Notes under the pieces: model-generated
The model's input: only the letters and a program-made list of their open reading frames with translations
What the model was told of the DNA's origin: nothing
Database searches by the model: none
Shown here: positions 21,216 to 25,931 of the stretch, one piece after another
Position numbering within the stretch: position 1 is the first letter of the stretch
How the letters are laid out: each line of letters starts with the position of its first letter
Translations under genes and position numbers: made by a program
Virus record (IMG/VR): IMGVR_UViG_3300043449_000712
Coordinates: 1 to 25,931 of that record
Reading direction: 5' to 3' (one strand)
Source of the DNA: a virus
DNA: 25,931 nucleotides

Positions 21216-22704
21216 AAAGTTTTGGTATTGGGGTGTTACTACAACCTGGGCAATACCAACTATTACACCAGTGACCACAATAGTTCCAAGGACACCAACA
21301 AGTGTTGTGCATCACACTAAAATCACCATCACCAATATCTACTAAGAACAAATCTGAAGGTTCAAAATCTAAACTATAGATAGTTTTTTGAGCGTGTGCC
21401 ATTTCCAAACCTGTAATAGTAACCGTGGTTAATTCATTTGTGTTTGCATCAGTAACAATTAATTTGTCCCCAACATACATTTTATTTACTTTTTCAAACC
21501 TTGTTGCGGTTGAACCTGATTCCTCAATGTAGTAAACACAAGATGGTGCATCTGTCCAAGTTCTACCATCTTCCAATGTTATTTTTATATATATGGTATC
21601 AACTTGAGATGAAACCATATGTTGTAGGGTTGAACCTGTCTGTATTAACGTATCATTAGATTGTTGTAGTGTACTATCCCAACCAAATGTGTTTATTTTA
21701 TTTTCTTCAAATTTTGCACCATGATTATCATTAAAATCGACAAAATCTATACTACGGACTAAATCACCTATTTGAATAGTGTTCACATCTTCCAATGTAC
21801 CATTGAATTTTAATATAACACTATCGTCGTCGGTGTGATAATCATTCTTTAAGAAATTACCTAATTCCTTAGTAATGTATTTGTATCTACTTTTTTGATT
21901 TAGTTTTTTGGTTCCACTAACAAATTCATCATCGCAAAATGACAACGGTATGATTGTTGATTGTGTGTATCCTCCCATGTTAATCACATCCAAATTTAAT
22001 CCGTATATGATGTCGATACTTCTTATAATTGAATACCTACCTTCTACTAAATTATCTTCTGAAAATATGAATTCTTGAACTAAATGATTTGATTCTAACC
22101 CATCTTTTAAAGTGGTTAACTCTAAACCATTTGAAACCCTGTGTAATTCGGGATATGTTAAAACATCATAACTTGGGAATCTAGCTTTAATCAATGTGTT
22201 TGGTGTTGTTGTGGTTTCATAATCAACCGCATCCAACGTATTTAAAGATAAACCATCCGATGTGAAGTAAGTTTTTGGAGTGTAATTTGATTCACTCATC
22301 AAAGAAAAAAACTCAAATTTGTCAGCACAATACGTTTCATCCACTAAAGCTGTGGTGTCGAATGCTTGTCTTAAAATAAATTTATGTGATGCATCCTCCA
22401 CATATGGTACCGTAACTGACCCAACTGGAACCATATAATCGGTAAATGTGATGTTATTTTCAACACATTTTTCCTCTAATATTTTCTTAAATCTATACTG
22501 TTCTGTTAGAGGTTTGTAAGCGTCTCCCTCTGTCCATATAAAATGAAATTCAGTGATGTTATTGGTATTTAACACATTAAATAATGACGTATAATCCAAT
22601 AAATCCGCACCCTCATTGTAAATGGTGGTGTTTGTGTTTATTTCCAAAAATTTAACAGAATTCTCTGTTTGTAGTAAATCGCTCCCTATTATTGTTGCTT
22701 TCAT
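21214..22704 (-). CDS. ATP-grasp-like protein with Hint domain and Cys/Trp-rich tail
   Basis: A 496-residue protein with three parts. Residues 1-285 resemble an ATP-grasp type fold: MKATIIGSDLLQTENSVKFL, NTLIKARFPSYD, then HLVQEFIFSEDNLVEGRYSI; this is tentative. Residues about 290-467 look like a Hint domain: VILKFNGTLEDVNTIQIGDLV (block A region), ITLEDGRTWTDAP, KMYVGDKLIV, TIYSLDFEPSDLFLVD (block F) and FSVMHN at 462-467 (block G, His-Asn). No Cys is at the expected first position, and the block-B His appears replaced (TDAPS), although TLQH occurs earlier. Splicing ability is therefore uncertain, while C-terminal cleavage at Asn467 could persist. Residues 468-496 begin with Thr and hold six Cys and four Trp (TCWCPWNYCGHWCNSWYCPG). 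There is no homing endonuclease. Splicing or cleavage would join or release this tail. Confidence 0.6.
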   Translation of the reverse strand: MKATIIGSDLLQTENSVKFLEINTNTTIYNEGADLLDYTSLFNVLNTNNITEFHFIWTEGDAYKPLTEQYRFKKILEEKCVENNITFTDYMVPVGSVTVPYVEDASHKFILRQAFDTTALVDETYCADKFEFFSLMSESNYTPKTYFTSDGLSLNTLDAVDYETTTTPNTLIKARFPSYDVLTYPELHRVSNGLELTTLKDGLESNHLVQEFIFSEDNLVEGRYSIIRSIDIIYGLNLDVINMGGYTQSTIIPLSFCDDEFVSGTKKLNQKSRYKYITKELGNFLKNDYHTDDDSVILKFNGTLEDVNTIQIGDLVRSIDFVDFNDNHGAKFEENKINTFGWDSTLQQSNDTLIQTGSTLQHMVSSQVDTIYIKITLEDGRTWTDAPSCVYYIEESGSTATRFEKVNKMYVGDKLIVTDANTNELTTVTITGLEMAHAQKTIYSLDFEPSDLFLVDIGDGDFSVMHNTCWCPWNYCGHWCNSWYCPGCSNTPIPKL

Positions 22705-22740
22705 ATAAGTTTTTATTCTTGTTTATAAATATAAATATAA

Positions 22741-22797
22741 CGATTAGAAAATCGATAATAAAGTATTAAAAAAATATATACGTATATATTTAATCAT
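22741..22797 (-). other. Intergenic segment with palindrome, hairpin and 17-codon ORF
   Basis: This part of the 89-nt gap at 22705-22793 separates the halogenase-side genes from the Hint gene. It holds a perfect 20-bp palindrome (22772-22791, AAATATATACGTATATATTT) followed on the - strand by more T, which looks like a weak intrinsic terminator. A 5-bp hairpin CGATT/AATCG with a 4-nt loop follows at 22741-22754. A 17-codon ORF (MIKYIRIYFFNTLLSIF) starts at 22797 by overlapping the stop of the preceding gene in the same way the large genes do; it is probably a remnant or chance. The rest, 22705-22740, is A/T-rich leader with two TATTTATA octamers 19 nt or more before the Hint start. Confidence 0.45.
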
Positions 22798-23081
22798 ATC
22801 AATGTATTAGAATTTTTATCGATTATCGGTTCCAAATATTTTGAATCTACATCTAACCATTTTTTTTGTGTGCAAGGATTAAAATTTTTAGAAAATACTT
22901 TCTTATTTAAGGGGCATCCGCAATCACCGCAATAAGCCGACCATTTGATTCCTTTTAAAACTTCTTTTCTATAAGTGCAACCTAAACAAACATCTAATCT
23001 TTTTTGCGCCAATTCCTCCTGTGTTGGTGTTGGGTTAAACGATGATTTCCAAGCGTCAAATATTTCTTTATAATCAATCAT
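22794..23081 (-). CDS. Small zinc-ribbon-like protein
   Basis: A 95-residue protein with six cysteines arranged as Cys32-x2-Cys35, Cys51-x2-Cys54-x-Cys56 and Cys70. The surrounding pattern AQKRLDVCLGCTYRKE, YCGDCGCPLNKKVF and NPCTQKKW is that of small phage proteins with R-x-x-x-C-x-x-C and C-x-x-C-G-C-P-L followed by a C-x-x-x-K-W element. They are presumed to bind zinc or iron and have no assigned role in the knowledge available to me. The start overlaps the sulfotransferase stop (ATGA). Position within the halogenase-oxygenase block suggests an accessory to it (inference). Confidence 0.75.
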   Translation of the reverse strand: MIDYKEIFDAWKSSFNPTPTQEELAQKRLDVCLGCTYRKEVLKGIKWSAYCGDCGCPLNKKVFSKNFNPCTQKKWLDVDSKYLEPIIDKNSNTLI

Positions 23082-23869
23082 ATTAAAGTTTTTTGTAATT
23101 TGGGGAAATCGTAATAATCGTAAACACTATCGTATTTTTTTATAAAATCATCATTTAGCATTATTTTACATTCCATATGTTTGCTTGAATTGACTGAATG
23201 TAGTGTAAATGGTTTTTGTAATTTTTTAGAAACCCATTCCTCTAATTTATTTAATTCATTAAAATTGAACCAAATGATATTCTGATCATTATTAGTCCAA
23301 TTTGATAATGGGGTCAATAAAATATCTATCATATTGATGGCGTATCCTTTAGTATTTGTTTTAAAATATTCTTCATCTGATTTCCTGAACTTTGATGTGA
23401 CAGAAATGTCTATCTTTTTATCTAACAATTTCAAATCTATTAGATATTCACATATTTTATCCCATCTTTGTTTTTTAGTTGCTACATCATCTTTACTGAA
23501 GAAAAACAATTCGTCTAACGTTAAATTTGAAAATTTTTCATATATTTTTTCGTATCCCATTCTTTTTAAATCAAACAATATATGTTTATATAAAGAATAG
23601 AATCTATCATGTCTCTCTCTTTTTACTGCAATGATTGGATAATTATTACCAAATTTAACTTGTAAATCTATCAGAGATTCATGTCCGTGATAGATGTGAT
23701 TCATTAATTCTTTCTTATCTATTGATTTAAAATCGATATCAGAATTTGACAATTCCCAATCACCATTATGTGTTTGAACATTAACATCATTAACTAAGCA
23801 AGAATAGTGAAATGCTGTAGATGCACACCTTGGTAAACTTAAATAAAAAAATTTATCATCTACTAACAT
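23078..23869 (-). CDS. PAPS-dependent sulfotransferase
   Basis: A 263-residue sulfotransferase, of normal length for the family. FFYLSLPRCASTAFHYSCL (residues 7-25) is the phosphosulfate loop, and YPIIAVKRERHDRFYSLYKH (77-96) is the 3'-phosphate binding strand and helix with Arg and Ser. The start at 23869 (MLVDDKFFYL) is preferred to an ATG 36 nt further upstream. It forms the same TTAATATAATG overlap with the preceding stop that other genes here use, and the family fold begins right after it. It should sulfate a hydroxyl on a sugar, protein or small molecule. It sits between a 2OG oxygenase and the zinc-ribbon gene. Confidence 0.85.
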   Translation of the reverse strand: MLVDDKFFYLSLPRCASTAFHYSCLVNDVNVQTHNGDWELSNSDIDFKSIDKKELMNHIYHGHESLIDLQVKFGNNYPIIAVKRERHDRFYSLYKHILFDLKRMGYEKIYEKFSNLTLDELFFFSKDDVATKKQRWDKICEYLIDLKLLDKKIDISVTSKFRKSDEEYFKTNTKGYAINMIDILLTPLSNWTNNDQNIIWFNFNELNKLEEWVSKKLQKPFTLHSVNSSKHMECKIMLNDDFIKKYDSVYDYYDFPKLQKTLI

Positions 23870-24438
23870 TATATTAAGGATTTTTTTATTAATTTGGATG
23901 GCCACACATTTATTGAATAACGTAATCCATTTGTTATGGTGTTTACCGAATGTAGTAGATTTGAATCGAATATAAACACACTACCTTGTTTTTTATTAAC
24001 TGTATGTTCAATCTCATTGATTGAATATTTCACCTCTCCTCCATCATAATTATCATTAAGTTGAATAACAAATGTAATTGTTGCACCGTTTAGTATTTCG
24101 TGATTATCAGGATGCCAATCTAAAAAATCTCCCTCACCGTATCTATTAAAAGAATATTTGGGGACTCCATTATATATAATTCCATTATAAGGGTTTAATT
24201 CGTTTGATAAACTAATTATTTTATTAGTTATAGTTTTTAATATCGGTAAGTCTAATAATTCATCGGTAAAATAGGATCCCATTCGTTTATTACCTTTGTA
24301 TTCCAAATTTTCAGATATGAGTTTACCATTAACAAAATATGAAGATTTCATTTGTATTAACTCAGTTGAGTTACCTAAATCGATAATAGATTTACATTCC
24401 TCTTCAGTTAAAAAATTTTCAATGTATTTGGTGAACAT
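23869..24438 (-). CDS. 2OG-Fe(II) oxygenase, prolyl-hydroxylase-like
   Basis: A 189-residue dioxygenase. His109 and Asp111 in GDFLDWHPDNHEILNGATI, with distal His163 in SNLLHSVNTITNGLRYSINV, bind iron. Arg173 binds 2-oxoglutarate. YDGGEVKYSI is the usual G-G turn between them. All four catalytic residues are present and spacing is normal for the P4H-like class, so the enzyme should be active. The acceptor is unknown. It has the same layout as the oxygenase at 19647-20213. It overlaps both neighbours by 1 nt in TTAATATAATG contexts, so it is likely made together with the halogenase and sulfotransferase. Confidence 0.92.
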   Translation of the reverse strand: MFTKYIENFLTEEECKSIIDLGNSTELIQMKSSYFVNGKLISENLEYKGNKRMGSYFTDELLDLPILKTITNKIISLSNELNPYNGIIYNGVPKYSFNRYGEGDFLDWHPDNHEILNGATITFVIQLNDNYDGGEVKYSINEIEHTVNKKQGSVFIFDSNLLHSVNTITNGLRYSINVWPSKLIKKSLI

Positions 24439-25091
24439 TATATTAATGATTTTTCTTTTTTTATGAAATCAAACCCAACGTTACCCGCCATAACAATTCT
24501 ATCTACTGTCGAATTGGGTGCGTTATTCGGTGAATGTGGCATATCACCTTCCATAATTATTAAATCATCTTCTTCAGGTCTAATCCAGTATTCCTTTTTA
24601 TTTTTACCTCTGAAATATATAACACCATCTTCACCGTTCATCACATCTGGCATTTGTATGTAATAGACATAAGTATAATGAGGAAAAAATGATTTCATTT
24701 CTTTATTTATATCAGTATGTGTGTGAAATTTATCAATACCCCTTAAATCTTCGTGTTGAAATTGTATTTGTACGGGATTTTTTGACCTAACAACATTAAT
24801 CCAAGCGTCAGTATTGATTTTGTTATAGATTGTATTTGTCTCTTCATAAAGTTTTTTACAAGAATCTATTCCTATTTGTACTATCTCATCTAATTTTGAT
24901 TCGATATTGACTTCACCTAAATAATTCAAATTTTGATTCCATTCTTTTTTATAACCAAACCCATCCGTTTTAATGTGTGGTTGTGATTCGATTACCGAAT
25001 AAGCTTCTTTTAAGAAAGATGCTTTATCGCCTAATTTATTTAATTTAGTTTTCCATAAAAAGGTTGTTTCGTCAAAATATAATTTTTCCAT
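24438..25091 (-). CDS. 2OG-Fe(II) oxygenase-like protein
   Basis: A 217-residue protein of the putative 2OG-Fe(II) oxygenase class common in marine phages. FHTHTDINKE gives His125 and Asp127, EGDMPHSPNNAPNS gives distal His186, and Arg198 in VDRIVMAGNVGF is the 2-oxoglutarate ligand. YTYVYYIQMPDVMNGEDGVI is the conserved strand region with its acidic turn. The start at 25091 (MEKLYFDETTF) is preferred to the ATG at 25109: it lies right after the halogenase stop in the TAATATG context and avoids a 17-nt overlap. Five extra residues would precede it otherwise. Oxidation of the halogenase product or of a separate amino acid is possible (inference). Confidence 0.87.
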   Translation of the reverse strand: MEKLYFDETTFLWKTKLNKLGDKASFLKEAYSVIESQPHIKTDGFGYKKEWNQNLNYLGEVNIESKLDEIVQIGIDSCKKLYEETNTIYNKINTDAWINVVRSKNPVQIQFQHEDLRGIDKFHTHTDINKEMKSFFPHYTYVYYIQMPDVMNGEDGVIYFRGKNKKEYWIRPEEDDLIIMEGDMPHSPNNAPNSTVDRIVMAGNVGFDFIKKEKSLI

Positions 25092-25092
25092 A

Positions 25093-25931
25093 TTACAATA
25101 ATTGTACATTTGTTGCCCTTTTATTTTTATTAAAAATTAGGGAATAACTATATACCCCAAATATGATTGTCTCGAGAGTAATTTCTTTTAAATCCAATTC
25201 TTTTATAATTTCAGGATTAGTCTTTAAAAACATAAAATTATTAGAGTCTAAAATATTTTTTAATTTTTCAGGTATTGGCATAGAAAAAGATTTTCTCCAA
25301 AACGGAGTATCAAATCTCTCACACAAATAATGATACCTTACAAAACACATATTTTGTTCCATTATGTTTTTACAGAATTCATTGTACGAATCACTATGAT
25401 TTTCATCAAAATTAATATCCATTAATTTTTTTAATTGCATAATTGTTGTCATTAGTGATGTTGCCTCTATTGGTTCTAAAAATCCATACGATAAACCAAT
25501 AGATATGCTATTACCTACCCAAGATCTTTCAAATCTACCAGGATTAAATTCAAACACCTTTTGGATTGTAATTTCACTTCCAACGTATTCCTCAACCTCT
25601 TTTTTTGCATCCTCAATACTTATGAATGAATCGTTAAACACATAACCACATCCCCATCTATGTTGTAATGGAATTTGCCACATCCATCCTGAATTCATTG
25701 AAACTAATTCTGTATGTGTATTATCTGTAAACTCAAATTGTTTGTTCTGAGGTAAGAAATAACCTATGGCTTTATTTAATGAAAGATATTCAGAATAACT
25801 TACCCATTTCTCATTAAAAACTTTTCCGTTTACAATTCGAGCAAATCCACTGCAATCAAATACAAAATCAATTTCATTAATTTCATTACTATTTTTTAAT
25901 TTTATAGTGTGTATTTTATTATTGATTTCTT
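25093..25931 (-). CDS. Flavin-dependent tryptophan halogenase, 5' end outside window
   Basis: This is the C-terminal 278 residues of a flavin-dependent halogenase, cut at the window edge. The ATG at 25698 is internal; the frame stays open to the last codon and encodes FDCSGFARIVNG, the conserved D-C-x-G-F-x-R segment. SGWMWQIPLQHRWGCGYVF carries the W-x-W-x-I-P motif that separates halogenases from monooxygenases. FNPGRFERSWVGNSISIGLS and GFLEPIEATSLM match the substrate- and flavin-contacting region. The GxGxxG nucleotide loop and the catalytic Lys lie outside the window. Viral members include VirX1 of cyanophage Syn10, shown to halogenate with a preference for iodide. Substrate here is unknown. 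The gene leads a unit that continues into oxygenase and sulfotransferase genes. Confidence 0.93.
   Translation of the reverse strand, partial: EINNKIHTIKLKNSNEINEIDFVFDCSGFARIVNGKVFNEKWVSYSEYLSLNKAIGYFLPQNKQFEFTDNTHTELVSMNSGWMWQIPLQHRWGCGYVFNDSFISIEDAKKEVEEYVGSEITIQKVFEFNPGRFERSWVGNSISIGLSYGFLEPIEATSLMTTIMQLKKLMDINFDENHSDSYNEFCKNIMEQNMCFVRYHYLCERFDTPFWRKSFSMPIPEKLKNILDSNNFMFLKTNPEIIKELDLKEITLETIIFGVYSYSLIFNKNKRATNVQLL

Noticed and set aside
21626-21660. TLQH in the Hint protein as a canonical intein block B
   Set aside because: It sits too early relative to the KMYVGDKLIV block. The position where block B should fall reads TDAPS, so I do not claim a working splicing site.
23867-23905. ATG at 23905 as the start of the sulfotransferase
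   Set aside because: The extra 12 residues are encoded inside the end of the oxygenase gene, and the ATG at 23869 matches the shared junction and the family N-terminus.
25089-25109. ATG at 25109 as the start of the oxygenase next to the halogenase
   Set aside because: It gives a 17-nt overlap, whereas the ATG at 25091 follows the stop in the same TAATATG context as other starts here.

Overview
The window is 26 kb of AT-rich DNA from a tailed-phage genome, most likely a large myovirus (inference). The strongest evidence is a 1,173-residue fibre with a C-terminal peptidase S74 intramolecular chaperone. Densely packed genes joined by 1-4 nt overlaps, many small genes and a halogenase/2OG-oxygenase/sulfotransferase cargo of the kind seen in aquatic T4-like phages point the same way. 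No replication, packaging, capsid, tRNA, integrase or transposase gene is visible. The host cannot be named; Shine-Dalgarno sites are clear before only two genes.

Layout. (1) 1-4816, + strand: two GT4-like glycosyltransferases (the first cut by the window edge), four small genes of unknown role (the first three share parts with each other) and two GT-A glycosyltransferases. (2) 4798-9741, - strand: a GT-A protein, an unknown protein, a small putative virion protein and the fibre, which carries two Gly-X-Y Ser/Thr repeat tracts. (3) 9802-15882, - strand: a 711-residue protein whose C-terminal half looks like a TibC/Aah-type autotransporter heptosyltransferase with its four-cysteine metal finger, two methyltransferases, and a 906-residue GT4 + GT-A + FkbM fusion. 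(4) 15937-21031, - strand: SGNH hydrolase, FkbM methyltransferase, two glycosyltransferase-like proteins, sulfotransferase, 2OG-Fe(II) oxygenase and a second SGNH hydrolase. (5) 21043-22704, - strand: a 47-residue ORF and a protein with an ATP-grasp-like N-terminal part, a Hint (intein-like) domain and a Cys/Trp-rich tail. (6) 22794-25931, - strand: zinc-ribbon protein, sulfotransferase, two 2OG oxygenases and a flavin-dependent tryptophan halogenase cut by the window edge.

Almost everything here builds or decorates molecules. Sugar transfer, methylation, sulfation, hydroxylation, halogenation and ester hydrolysis are all represented. The simplest reading is a virion or fibre glycan assembly and decoration region, with the heptosyltransferase-like protein beside a Ser/Thr-rich fibre as the most pointed clue. 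A second possibility is that the halogenase and oxygenase block modifies a protein or peptide such as the Cys/Trp-rich tail of the Hint protein. Many - strand gene junctions share a sequence close to TTAATATAATG, which makes unrelated proteins end in -LI and may be a translation-coupling element or a recombination seam.
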